Origin: JBGTFE01 sp036403235
Lineage (GTDB): Bacteria > Acidobacteriota > Blastocatellia > Pyrinomonadales > Pyrinomonadaceae
Assembly: GCA_036403235.1 (NCBI GenBank)
Contig: DASWRI010000036.1
Span: 123,999-187,998, forward strand
DNA: 64,000 nt
Direction: 5' to 3'
The translations under genes and the position numbers were made by a program. The notes beneath the pieces are model-generated. The model saw only the letters and a program-made list of their open reading frames with translations, searched no databases and was not told where the DNA came from. Positions 22,943 through 31,756 of the stretch are shown piece after piece. Each line of letters begins with the position of its first letter. Within the stretch, counting starts at the first letter, position 1.

Positions 22943-24679
22943 TTGTGGAAAATTATGTTTTTAAGCAGCGGTTTTATAAAAAATCTGTTTTTCGGCAAGG
23001 CGCGAATCTGTTTGTTGTTCGCGCTTTTTTTTGTTTTGCAGGCGCAGAGCACCGCGTTTGGCTATACGCCGGTTATCTATGCGTATGACGAGACCACTAA
23101 TCGTCTCATTTCATTTAAGGCTGACGCGCCGGGAGTGCTTCTGAGCAATATCGCGCTAGCCAACCAACCCGGCGACACTATCAGCGCTTTGGATTTTCGT
23201 CCGGCGACAGGTGAGCTTTACGGGCTTCGCATTAATATCATTTTCCCCAGCGATGCTACCCAGCAGATTATAAAAATCAACCCGCAGACGGGCGGCGTGA
23301 CAACCGTCGGAAATACGTTTTCTATTGCTAATTCGGGATGGTGGTTCGGATTCAATTTCAGCCCGCTCGTTGACCGCATCCGTGAAGTTTCGGGCGCCAA
23401 GGTCAATGTCAGGCTTAACCCGACAACCGGCGGAATCGCCGTCTCGGATAACGACCTCGCATACGCGGCGGGCGACTCGCACGTCGGTCAAAATCCGGGC
23501 GTGGAGCACGTTGCCTACGCCAATGACGTCGTCGGCACGGCGACGACGACGGCTTACGGCATTGACGTCTTTTACAATACGCTGGTTACGCTCGGCAGCC
23601 CGAACGGAACGCCGACAAATGCTAACAGCGGACAATTATACACTGTCGGCCCGCTTGGAATCACTGCCAATTCTATCGGCGGAATTGATATTCAACCCGG
23701 TTCAAACACGGCATACGCTTTGTTTCCCGGCGGCGGCAATACAAAATTTTATACAATAAATTTAAGCACCGGCGCGGCCACACTGGTCGGAAATGTTGGC
23801 ACGGGCAGCGATTCGATTCACGGCCCGGCGATTTCGCCCGTCAATCCGAACAGTCCGGCGGATTTCGACGGCGACCGCAAAACCGATTTTTCAATCTTTC
23901 GTCCTGCGTCCGGCGAGTGGTGGTATCTGAAAAGCTCGAACGGAAGCAATGCCGCTTTTCAGTTCGGCAATAGCTCCGACAAACTCGTTCCGGCAGATTA
24001 TACCGGCGACGGCAAAACGGATGTCGCCATCTTTCGACCTTCGACCGGCGAATGGTTTATTTTGAGAAGCGAGAATCAAAGTTACTACTCGTTCCCGTTC
24101 GGTACAAACGGCGACGCGCCCGCGCCCGGTGACTACGACGGCGACGGTAAAGCCGACGCCGCCGTCTTTCGTTCTTCAAATAGCACGTGGTATGTCAGCA
24201 AATCAACCGGCGGAAATTTGATTCAGCAATTTGGACAGGCGGGCGACGTTCCGGCGGTCGGCGATTACGACGGCGACGGTAAATCGGACATCGCCATATT
24301 TCGTCCGAGCAACGGTCAATGGTGGTATCAGCGAAGTTTCGATTTGGACGTAAACGCTTTTCAATTCGGCTCATCGACCGATAAACCGGTTCAGGGCGAC
24401 TACACGGGCGACGGCAAAACCGACGTTGCCATCTTTCGTCCTTCAAACGGCAACTGGTTTGTCATGCGGAGCGAAGACCAATCATTTTATTCGTTCCCGT
24501 TCGGTGCTTCGGGAGATATTCCCGCGCCGGGCGATTATGACGGCGACGGAATGTTTGATGCGACGGTTTTCCGGCCTTCAAACAACACCTGGTATTCGCA
24601 GAGAACGACGGCCGGAACGCTGATTCAGGCTTTCGGCATTGCCGGCGACAAACCCGTTGCAAGCGCTTTTATCCCGTAA
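22943..24679 (+). CDS. Exported DUF4394 + FG-GAP-like repeat protein
   Basis: A 578-residue exported protein. The signal peptide covers about residues 1-40 (ICLLFALFFVLQAQSTAFG); the second Met is an alternative start. Residues ~42-300 match DUF4394 (YAYDETTNRLISFKADAPG, ISALDFRPATGELYGL), a secreted beta-propeller-like domain. Residues ~305-578 contain the six-repeat tail (DFDGDRKTD, DYTGDGKTD, DYDGDGKAD, DYDGDGKSD, DYTGDGKTD, DYDGDGMFD). It ends in FGIAGDKPVASAFIP. The last ~60 bases and the upstream region are duplicated in a deletion scar near 25.9 kb. Confidence 0.85.
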   Translation: MWKIMFLSSGFIKNLFFGKARICLLFALFFVLQAQSTAFGYTPVIYAYDETTNRLISFKADAPGVLLSNIALANQPGDTISALDFRPATGELYGLRINIIFPSDATQQIIKINPQTGGVTTVGNTFSIANSGWWFGFNFSPLVDRIREVSGAKVNVRLNPTTGGIAVSDNDLAYAAGDSHVGQNPGVEHVAYANDVVGTATTTAYGIDVFYNTLVTLGSPNGTPTNANSGQLYTVGPLGITANSIGGIDIQPGSNTAYALFPGGGNTKFYTINLSTGAATLVGNVGTGSDSIHGPAISPVNPNSPADFDGDRKTDFSIFRPASGEWWYLKSSNGSNAAFQFGNSSDKLVPADYTGDGKTDVAIFRPSTGEWFILRSENQSYYSFPFGTNGDAPAPGDYDGDGKADAAVFRSSNSTWYVSKSTGGNLIQQFGQAGDVPAVGDYDGDGKSDIAIFRPSNGQWWYQRSFDLDVNAFQFGSSTDKPVQGDYTGDGKTDVAIFRPSNGNWFVMRSEDQSFYSFPFGASGDIPAPGDYDGDGMFDATVFRPSNNTWYSQRTTAGTLIQAFGIAGDKPVASAFIP

Positions 24680-24700
24680 TTCGTATAATCTGAAATTACG

Positions 24701-24736
24701 AAAGGCTTCGTTTAATCAAGAACGAAGCCCTTTTAT
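24701..24736 (+). terminator. GGCTTCG-type terminator
   Basis: aaaggcttcgtt / aacgaagcccttttatttt stem with T-tract after the DUF4394 exoprotein. Confidence 0.8.
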
Positions 24737-24781
24737 TTTACGCTCTGCGAAGCGCTGATTTTATGTTTCGACCACTCTGTA

Positions 24782-25228
24782 TCACGCTATTTTCTTCTTT
24801 GATTTGTAGACGAAATTTTCAAACACATATTTCCAGGGCACGATGAGAGCCACAAAGGGCGCGCCGATAAATATGTGCGCCATTTCGTCGGCGGGCGAAC
24901 CGGCCAGCGCGTTTGCGCGCCACAACGGATAAGCGACTGCTATCAGCCAGAGCGTTTTATAGAAAATCATAAAGATTACTATCGGCAGCCATTTTAGCGG
25001 TTTTATCAGCCCAAAGACAGACAAGGTCGGGTATGCCGCCCAGACGCAGAACGCGACCGCCTTGGTGTGGTCCCACGGGCCCTGATGGTTGATGATGGTC
25101 GCCCACGTCTGCAAACCGACACCGACGAACATAAGGAAATAGAGCAGTCTCAGAAGATATATGTTTATCGGGCGAACGCCTTCGTATCGCTCGTAGTTCG
25201 GGGTGAAAATAGTTTTGATGCTGAACAT
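24782..25228 (-). CDS. Four-helix integral membrane protein
   Basis: 148 residues with hydrophobic segments near 25-46 (LLRLLYFLMFVGVGLQTWAT), 58-75 (AVAFCVWAAYPTLSVFGLI), 80-100 (WLPIVIFMIFYKTLWLIAVA) and 115-132 (IFIGAPFVALIVPWKYVF). It has a basic C-terminus. No known family is recognised. It stands alone among terminators. Confidence 0.6.
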   Translation of the reverse strand: MFSIKTIFTPNYERYEGVRPINIYLLRLLYFLMFVGVGLQTWATIINHQGPWDHTKAVAFCVWAAYPTLSVFGLIKPLKWLPIVIFMIFYKTLWLIAVAYPLWRANALAGSPADEMAHIFIGAPFVALIVPWKYVFENFVYKSKKKIA

Positions 25229-25395
25229 AGTTTTTTAATTCCTTGTTTTATTTGCTGGAAATGTTCCGACAAAAGGGTAACGCAAAGATTAAAAAAAATG
25301 TTCCGAAACTTTTTCGAAACTTATATTCACGCTTCCGCGATTTGGTGAGTTTGAAAATGTAATCCGTAACGACGAATTACAAATGACGAATGACG

Positions 25396-25430
25396 AAAGG
25401 CTTCGCTCAAGTGAGCGAAGCCTTTTATTT
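25396..25430. terminator. GGCTTCG-type hairpin
   Basis: aaaggcttcgctcaa / gtgagcgaagcctttta. The better T-tract is on the plus strand, yet the nearest genes are on the minus strand (25450-25785 ends here), so its partner gene may have been lost. Confidence 0.65.
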
Positions 25431-25449
25431 TCCCGAAAATAAATTGGAT

Positions 25450-25785
25450 TCAATCGGTGCTGTCTTCAACGGTTGCCGCCGCCGCATTTTCTTTAACCGA
25501 TTCGATGCCGTTTTCCATCGATGCCTCGGAAGAATAATTTTCGCTGCGTCCGATTTGTTCGCCGTTACCCGCTTTTAACACAAAATAAGGCTCGCCTTTG
25601 GCCGATTGTTTTCTTTCGTAGCGTTTGTCGTCCGGCGCGTTGCGTCTCACCGAATCGATGCCGTTCGTCGCGCCGCCTTTCGCTTCATACATTTCGCTGG
25701 TCAGAATTACCTGCCCGTTTCCGGCCTTCAAATTAAAATAAAACTTCCCGTTAGTCGATTTCTTTAAATCAAATTTCCCTGCCAT
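25450..25785 (-). CDS. DUF1508 (YegP-like) tandem protein
   Basis: Started at the internal Met (MAGKFDLKKS), which has a strong Shine-Dalgarno AGGGGGAAAG just upstream; this gives 111 residues. Two DUF1508 repeats: GKFYFNLKAGNGQVILTSEM (about 11-30) with GIDSVRRNA, then EPYFVLKAGNGEQIGRSE with GIESVKENA. Each is a ~45-residue beta-beta-alpha unit; the family is typified by E. coli YegP and its role is unclear. The C-terminal tail is acidic. Confidence 0.88.
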   Translation of the reverse strand: MAGKFDLKKSTNGKFYFNLKAGNGQVILTSEMYEAKGGATNGIDSVRRNAPDDKRYERKQSAKGEPYFVLKAGNGEQIGRSENYSSEASMENGIESVKENAAAATVEDSTD

Positions 25786-25854
25786 TCTTTCCCCCTTAAT
25801 CAAGATATAAACAAATTGTATAATCTTGAAATTACTAATTTCAAATTAGGATTT

Positions 25855-26025
25855 ACTATAGGCCTCGCTTCAAACGAGCAGAACTTTTTATTCCGGCCGG
25901 GGATTTTATGGTGCAAAGCTTGAATAATTTCGGGCTTTTATTTGTTGTTTTCACATTGCGGACTTATATTTCAGGCTTTCGGCATTGCCGGCGACAAATC
26001 CGTTCCAAAAGCTTTTGTGCCTTAA
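25855..26025 (+). pseudogene. Deletion scar of a FRPS-repeat exoprotein gene
   Basis: Positions ~25861-25970 resemble the terminator and promoter region before the DUF4394 gene (22790-22905). The best match is tttttatttgttgttttca followed by a ...cggacttata block. It jumps at 25972 into the last 18 codons of the family, QAFGIAGDKSVPKAFVP plus TAA (stop 26023-26025). That end matches the DUF4394 gene end nearly base for base. The body of the gene is gone. The remaining ~280 bases to the next gene hold a decayed GGCTTCG hairpin (26164-26198) and otherwise nothing I recognise. Confidence 0.75.
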
Positions 26026-26305
26026 GAAATAAAATCCGAAATAATGTTTGTGTTTTGGAGCTTCACTTTACGTTTTAGCGTAATCGAACATTAATAATCG
26101 CGAAAGACTTTGCCCGAATTTAACAAAAGCTTTTCGCATGAAATTTATTGACTAAAAATTCAGAAAAGGCTTCGCCCGGCTTGTGCCAGGTCTTTTTTAT
26201 TGACTTGATTCGGCAAACTCTAATATACTTCACCTCATCGGTTGTTATTAATATTTTAGTCTTCGGCGGCCTTCCCTGTAATTTTGAAAAAGGAGTTTTG
26301 GCGTT

Positions 26306-28459
26306 ATGTTATTCTCCATAATTTGCAGCGATTTTTTCCGGTCTGCGTTTTTTCCTTCCCGGCCGGAAATTCAATCCAAAAATCTTCTTCTGCCAATCGT
26401 TTTAGTGTGTCTTTTATTGCTTTCGGGCAATCTCGCGCGGGCGGCGCGGCCGGGCACGCTCGATACGACTTTCGGCAGCGGCGGCAACGTCGGTTTTCAA
26501 GTCACGGATTACGGGCCGGACGGCTTGCGCGACGTGCTCGTTCAGCCGGACGGGAAAATCATCGCGGTCGGTATGTCGCGCGGCATCTCTAACTTTATGG
26601 ACGGTGTCATAACCATCGCCCGCTGTAACCGCAACGGCTCGCCCGATACGAGCTTCGGAACGAACGGGGTGGTCATCACCAATATCAGCCCGCGCTCGGA
26701 TTTTACGAACGCCGTCGCTTTGCAGCCGGACGGGAAAATCGTCGTCGCGGGCGAATCGATGGTGATTGATGGCAAAGGTTACTATTTCGAGATTGTCGTC
26801 GCCAGATACACCGCCGACGGGACGCAGGATTCGACGTTCGGAGGCGGGCTTGTGCGAACTCTTATCAGCGCGAATTCGGTAATAAACGATGTTGCCATCC
26901 AGCCCGACGGTAAGATTTTGATTGCGGGCGGCAACGGTAATTCCTTTCTTTTGATGCGATTCAATTCAAACAGCACGCGCGACGCGACATTCGGAACAAA
27001 CGGCGTCGCGCAGTCGATGCCGGTCGGCGGAACGACTGCCTACGCGATGGGATTGCAGACGGACGGCAAAATCGTCTTAGCCGGCGATACGCAGACGGAC
27101 GGGATTTTGGCGCGTTATAACCCGGACGGCTCGCTCGACAACAGTTTCGGAACGTCGGGCGTGGTCTCTTCGCCAATCGGAACGTCGGTGGACATTTACG
27201 GTCTGACACTTCAAACGGACGGAAAAATTCTTATTACCGGCGGCGGGAGAGTAACCGACCCGAATTATGCGGAGATTGTGCTGCTCAGATTTAACACGAA
27301 CGGCAGCCGTGATACGAGCTTTGACGGCGACGGTCTGGTGACGACAAAAGTTCCGGGCGCGAGCATGGAAGAAGCCTATGATGTCGCAATCGAGCGCGAC
27401 GGCAAAATCGTCATAATCGGGTCAGCTGTAACAAACGGCATCCCTCAATACGCGATTATACGCTACCTGCCGGGCGGCGCGCTCGACGCTTCGTTTGACG
27501 GCGACGGAATTGCCATCGCCGCCGATTCGCCTAGATTTTCGGCGATGGCTTTCCAGCCGGACGGAAAGCTCGTTACCGCCGGAGGCAACAGCCCAAACAC
27601 GCTTTTAATTTCCCGATACAATATGCTCGGTAATATTCCGTTCGATTTTGACGGCGACGGAAAAACCGATATTTCAATCTTTCGCCCGTCGAGCGGTCAA
27701 TGGTGGTATGCAAAAAGCTCGACCGCCCTGACCGCAGTGTTTCAATTCGGACAATCGACGGATAAACTGACGCCCGGAGATTTTACCGGCGACGGCAAAA
27801 CCGATATCGCTTTCTGGCGGCCTTCGACCGGCGAATGGTTTATCCTCAGAAGCGAGGACAGCAGCTTTTTCTCGCACCCGTTCGGCACGTCGGGCGATGT
27901 TCCGGCGGCGGCCGATTTCGACGGCGACGGCATTACCGACGAAGCCGTTTTTCGTCCGACGACCTCGACGTGGTACATTTTGCGTTCGACCGGCGGCGTC
28001 ACGATTCAACAATTCGGCGCGTCGGACGATTTGCCGATAGTTGCCGATTATGACGGCGACGGAAAAGCCGACATGGCCATTTTTAGACCTTCAACCGGTG
28101 TTTGGTGGATAAACCGAAGCAGCGCCGGACAGCTCGCTTTTCAATTCGGAACATCTTCGGACAAAATCGTGCAGGGCGATTACACGGGCGACGGCAAAAC
28201 GGACGCCGCGTTTTACCGGCCTTCGACCGGTTTCTGGTATGTGCTGCGGAGCGAGGACTACAGTTTTTACGCATTTCCCTACGGCGCGCCGGGCGACGCG
28301 CCCGCGCCCGGTGATTACGACGGCGACGGGTTGTTTGACGCGGCTGTTTTCCGGCCTTCAAACACGACCTGGTATGTGCGAAAATCAACCGGCTCAAGCC
28401 TGATTCAAAACTTCGGTCAAGCGGGCGACGTTCCCGTTCCGTCGTCATTTATTCCTTAA
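26306..28459 (+). CDS. Exported delta-60 repeat + FG-GAP-like repeat protein
   Basis: 717 residues. The N-terminal signal segment is LLLPIVLVCLLLLSGNLARA (about 29-48), followed by the characteristic PGTLDTTFGSGG entry. Residues ~50-435 hold seven delta-60 (DUF5122) repeats, each with a QPDGKI-(I/V)-AG core and N-x-x-GSxDxSFG motifs, a secreted beta-propeller. Residues ~440-717 are the six-repeat tail in A-B-C-A-B-C order, ending in FGQAGDVPVPSSFIP. It is a surface or extracellular protein of unknown ligand; no enzyme motif is seen. Confidence 0.87.
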   Translation: MLFSIICSDFFRSAFFPSRPEIQSKNLLLPIVLVCLLLLSGNLARAARPGTLDTTFGSGGNVGFQVTDYGPDGLRDVLVQPDGKIIAVGMSRGISNFMDGVITIARCNRNGSPDTSFGTNGVVITNISPRSDFTNAVALQPDGKIVVAGESMVIDGKGYYFEIVVARYTADGTQDSTFGGGLVRTLISANSVINDVAIQPDGKILIAGGNGNSFLLMRFNSNSTRDATFGTNGVAQSMPVGGTTAYAMGLQTDGKIVLAGDTQTDGILARYNPDGSLDNSFGTSGVVSSPIGTSVDIYGLTLQTDGKILITGGGRVTDPNYAEIVLLRFNTNGSRDTSFDGDGLVTTKVPGASMEEAYDVAIERDGKIVIIGSAVTNGIPQYAIIRYLPGGALDASFDGDGIAIAADSPRFSAMAFQPDGKLVTAGGNSPNTLLISRYNMLGNIPFDFDGDGKTDISIFRPSSGQWWYAKSSTALTAVFQFGQSTDKLTPGDFTGDGKTDIAFWRPSTGEWFILRSEDSSFFSHPFGTSGDVPAAADFDGDGITDEAVFRPTTSTWYILRSTGGVTIQQFGASDDLPIVADYDGDGKADMAIFRPSTGVWWINRSSAGQLAFQFGTSSDKIVQGDYTGDGKTDAAFYRPSTGFWYVLRSEDYSFYAFPYGAPGDAPAPGDYDGDGLFDAAVFRPSNTTWYVRKSTGSSLIQNFGQAGDVPVPSSFIP

Positions 28460-28466
28460 TCAAAAG

Positions 28467-28510
28467 AGCGCAAAGGCTTCGCCGCAAGTCTCGGCGAAGC
28501 CTTTGCGCTT
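28467..28510 (+). terminator. Extended GGCTTCG-type terminator
   Basis: agcgcaaaggcttcgccg / cggcgaagcctttgcgct, an 18-bp perfect stem just after the delta-60 gene. It has little U-tract but is very stable. Confidence 0.75.
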
Positions 28511-28626
28511 CTCTGCCAAGTTTATTCTTATTTATCAGCCCTCAAATTCATGACAACGAAAAGCCAAACTTATTAATCTAAAGCCGAAGTATTTTATTCA
28601 ACAACTGAAACTTTAAAATTTATCTA

Positions 28627-30816
28627 ATGAAAAACTTTACAAAAAGTGTGCTCCGGCGTCTGTGCTTTTGCGCGGCAATCTTAGCGCTCGGAGCCGTTCT
28701 TACAAACGCACAGGACGCGCGGGCGGAAAATTCAAAAACATTAAAAAATATCCTCTCCGAAATTGTCCGCGAAAAAAGTCTGAATAAACCTTTTGTGCTG
28801 ATTACGCCGGACGATTTGGCAAAAATCGACGCCGGCGAGATGCAGCTGCTCGCGAGCGCTGCGGGTGACCCCTGCGATTCCGCCGCCGTTATCGCTTTCG
28901 GCCAGACCGTAAACGGCGATTTGACGGCCGCCGACTGCCGTCTTCCCGATAATTCATACGCCGATTTTTATTTGTTCAACGGAAGTCAGGGGCAGCAGGT
29001 GACCATCAATTTAAGCTCGACCGCTTTTGACGCGTATCTCGGTCTCGCTAACGATTCGGGGACGTTTTCCGTCGAAGACGACGACGGCGGCGGCGGAACG
29101 AATTCGAGAATCGTCGCCACGCTTCCCGCGTCCGGGCTTTACGTCATTCTGGCGAATTCCGCTTTTCCCAATCAATTCGGCGGCTACACGCTGAGCTTAA
29201 ACGGCGGCGGAACGCAGTGTACTTATACTCTGACGCCGGGCTTCGCGCAGATTCCGTCGGCGGGCGGAACGTTTACTTTTGACGTTACGACGCAAGCCGG
29301 CTGCCAGTGGACGGCGAGCGCGCTCGCTTCATACATCGCGACGAACAGTTCCGGAACAGGTTCGGGAACTGTCACAAACACCGTCGCGCAAAACGGAAGC
29401 GGCGCGACGCGCAACGGTTCGATAATTGTCGGCGGACAGTTTTTTGTCATCACACAGCCGTCAGTCGCCTGCACATATTCGCTCAATCCTTCGAGCGCAA
29501 ACGTGCCCGCAGACGCTTCGAGCGGCAGCTTTTCCGTCATCGCGCCCGCCGGCTGCGCCTGGTCGGCGCAGTCAAACAGCGGTTTTGTATCGACCGGCAG
29601 CAGCGGGAGCGGAAACGGAACGGTAAATTATTCCGTCATGCACAACAACGACGCGGCGCGTGTTGCTACCATCAGCGTCAGCGGCCAGACATTCACAATC
29701 AATCAGGCCGGACTCGACTGCACGTTTTCAATCACGCCGAATCCAATCGCCATCGGCCGACAGGGCGGAACGAGAACGGTCAACCTCAACACGCAGGCGG
29801 GCTGCATCTGGTCGGCGACCAGGAATGTCGATTGGATTGAGCTGGCAAGCAATGCCGGAACGGGCGCGGGAACGATTTCTTTTACCGTCGCGCCGCAGCC
29901 CGAAGCGCAATATCGTTCGGGAGCCGTTCAAATCTTTTACGGCTCCGGCTCGACGGCCGTCTGGATTGACCAGAGCAGAAATTTTTCCAGCCCGATTTTC
30001 GATTTTGACGCCGACGGCAAAACCGACATCGGTATTTTTCGCCCGTCCTTAGGCGAATGGTGGTATCAGAAATCGTCGAACGGGCAGAGTTTCGCCGCGC
30101 AATTCGGCGCGATTGGCGACCAAATCGTGCCCGCCGATTTTACGGGCGACGGCAAAACGGACGTTGCCTTGTTTAGACCTTCGACGGGAGAATGGTTTAT
30201 TTTGAGAAGTGAGGACGGCTCATTTTATTCTTTCCCGTTCGGTACAAACGGCGACGCGCCCGCACCGGCCGATTACGACGGCGACGGTAAAGCCGATGCC
30301 GCCGTTTTTCGTTCGTCGACCGCGACCTGGTTTATTTCTCTTTCATCGGGCGGCACTTCGATTCAACAATTCGGTCAACCGGGCGACGTTCCGGTCGTCG
30401 CCGACTATGATAATGACGGAAAAGCAGATATTGCGATTTATCGCCCGTCGCTCGGACAGTGGTGGATAAATCGAAGCCGGGACGGATTGATTGCTTTTCA
30501 ATTCGGTAATTCAACCGATAAACCCGTACAGGGTGATTACACCGGAGACGGCGCGGCGGACGTCGCCATTTTCAGGCCGTCAACGGGCGAATGGTTTGTC
30601 CTCAGAAGCGAAAATCAAAGCTTTTATTCATTCCCGTTCGGCACAAACGGAGACATTCCCGCGCCCGGAGATTTTGACGGCGACGGTAAATTTGACGCGG
30701 CCGTTTTTCGTCCGTCAAATCTGCTCTGGTTTATCAATCGCTCCGGTTCGACGGTTCTTATTCAAGCTTACGGAGAAACGGGCGACCGTCCCGTTCCCAA
30801 TGCGTTTGTCCCGTAA
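28627..30816 (+). CDS. Exported PPC + BACON + FG-GAP-like repeat protein
   Basis: 729 residues. The signal peptide covers ~1-34 (LCFCAAILALGAVLTNAQDA). Residues ~90-195 form a pre-peptidase C-terminal (PPC) domain (QTVNGDLTAADC, DFYLFNGSQGQQVTINL, YLGLANDSGTF). Residues ~198-450 are three BACON-like Ig domains of ~85 residues, each opening with C-T-(Y/F)-(T/S)-(L/I)-x-P and containing a GC-x-W core. Residues ~455-729 are the six-repeat tail ending in YGETGDRPVPNAFVP. PPC and BACON modules usually mediate surface or carbohydrate/mucin-type binding. No catalytic domain is present. Confidence 0.87.
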   Translation: MKNFTKSVLRRLCFCAAILALGAVLTNAQDARAENSKTLKNILSEIVREKSLNKPFVLITPDDLAKIDAGEMQLLASAAGDPCDSAAVIAFGQTVNGDLTAADCRLPDNSYADFYLFNGSQGQQVTINLSSTAFDAYLGLANDSGTFSVEDDDGGGGTNSRIVATLPASGLYVILANSAFPNQFGGYTLSLNGGGTQCTYTLTPGFAQIPSAGGTFTFDVTTQAGCQWTASALASYIATNSSGTGSGTVTNTVAQNGSGATRNGSIIVGGQFFVITQPSVACTYSLNPSSANVPADASSGSFSVIAPAGCAWSAQSNSGFVSTGSSGSGNGTVNYSVMHNNDAARVATISVSGQTFTINQAGLDCTFSITPNPIAIGRQGGTRTVNLNTQAGCIWSATRNVDWIELASNAGTGAGTISFTVAPQPEAQYRSGAVQIFYGSGSTAVWIDQSRNFSSPIFDFDADGKTDIGIFRPSLGEWWYQKSSNGQSFAAQFGAIGDQIVPADFTGDGKTDVALFRPSTGEWFILRSEDGSFYSFPFGTNGDAPAPADYDGDGKADAAVFRSSTATWFISLSSGGTSIQQFGQPGDVPVVADYDNDGKADIAIYRPSLGQWWINRSRDGLIAFQFGNSTDKPVQGDYTGDGAADVAIFRPSTGEWFVLRSENQSFYSFPFGTNGDIPAPGDFDGDGKFDAAVFRPSNLLWFINRSGSTVLIQAYGETGDRPVPNAFVP

Positions 30817-30824
30817 AATGCGAG

Positions 30825-30869
30825 AAAAAAAGGAAAAGCGAAGAAAAATTCTCACGCTTTTCCTTTTTT
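30825..30869 (+). terminator. Rho-independent terminator
   Basis: aaaaaaggaaaagcg / cgcttttccttttttatt stem with T-tract, downstream of the PPC/BACON protein gene. Confidence 0.8.
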
Positions 30870-30937
30870 ATTGTAGAAATTAATCTGAAATTCAAACGCC
30901 GTTTACGCGTCAAAATTTCTTCGCGAAAACGCCTGCT

Positions 30938-31324
30938 TTAACGGCACGAGCAGCTGCTGTTGGCGGTGTTCGTATCGGCGATTGTGCCGATGGTTTTTCC
31001 GACCGGCGATTGAACCGAAGCCGAGCCGTTTTTAGCCGAAGTGCTTACGCGCGCGCTCACACGACGGTCGGCGGCGTCCTGCTGCAGCGAGATTACTCCG
31101 CCGCGATTCATTATCGAACCGGTTCCGCTGAGCGTCTTGCCGCCGTTGCAGAACATATAATCGCCGCTCGACGAGCTGAAACGCAGAGACGCGCCGCTCC
31201 CGTCGTCGGTCAGGCAAACATCGAAGCTCTGCGCCTCGACCGTTTGCTGATGTTTATCGGCAGATAGAAAAACGAGGGAAAATACGAAAACTGCTAATAT
31301 CGCTAAAAAAACTTTTCTGTTCAT
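30938..31324 (-). CDS. Small secreted cysteine-containing protein
   Basis: 128 residues. Signal peptide ~1-32 (VFLAILAVFVFSLVFLSADK then VEAQS). The mature part is Ser/Gly/Ala-rich and short-stranded (SLRFSSSSGDYMFCNGGKTL). It ends in a Cys-rich tail, NSSCSCR; four cysteines could form two disulfides. No family is recognised. The start has AGGAGA just upstream. Confidence 0.65.
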   Translation of the reverse strand: MNRKVFLAILAVFVFSLVFLSADKHQQTVEAQSFDVCLTDDGSGASLRFSSSSGDYMFCNGGKTLSGTGSIMNRGGVISLQQDAADRRVSARVSTSAKNGSASVQSPVGKTIGTIADTNTANSSCSCR

Positions 31325-31593
31325 TTATCTTCTCCTGATTTGAGCCTATATTTAGCACAGAACGCTTTGTAAAGCAAGAAAATTTCGAATTAATTTCAAG
31401 TTTCCCGAAACGGATTTCGCGGTTGATGTCGTCTTTAATTAAAATAAAGCGAATTCTTTGTTCCCGCTTCTTCGCTTCTCCGGCTTCGTCAATTTTTTTT
31501 CCTCGAATCGAAAATAATTGTCAACCAAACGGAAAAAATCCACATCTAATCTTCTCGAAACCCCTGAAATTTGAATATTTTTTTGTTAGATTC

Positions 31594-31626
31594 GGCCAAT
31601 AAAAATTTAGTATAATTTTATTGGCC
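31594..31626. promoter_or_regulatory. Perfect palindrome over a TATAAT box
   Basis: ggccaataaaa (31594-31604) and ttttattggcc (31616-31626) are exact complements. The 11 bases between contain most of TATAAT (31611-31616). It lies about 130 bases before the metallopeptidase gene and could be a repressor operator overlapping the -10 box, or an RNA hairpin. The rest of the 430-base gap shows nothing I can name. Confidence 0.4.
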
Positions 31627-31756
31627 CAATCGCCTGAGATTATAGCCGGAAAGGTTATATTCCTGCTCAAAACACATTTTCCGTTTTATTTCCATTTCCA
31701 TAATTATTTAGTTTGTTTCGCAGTTTCAGGTAAAAAACTGCCCGATAAAAGAATAT

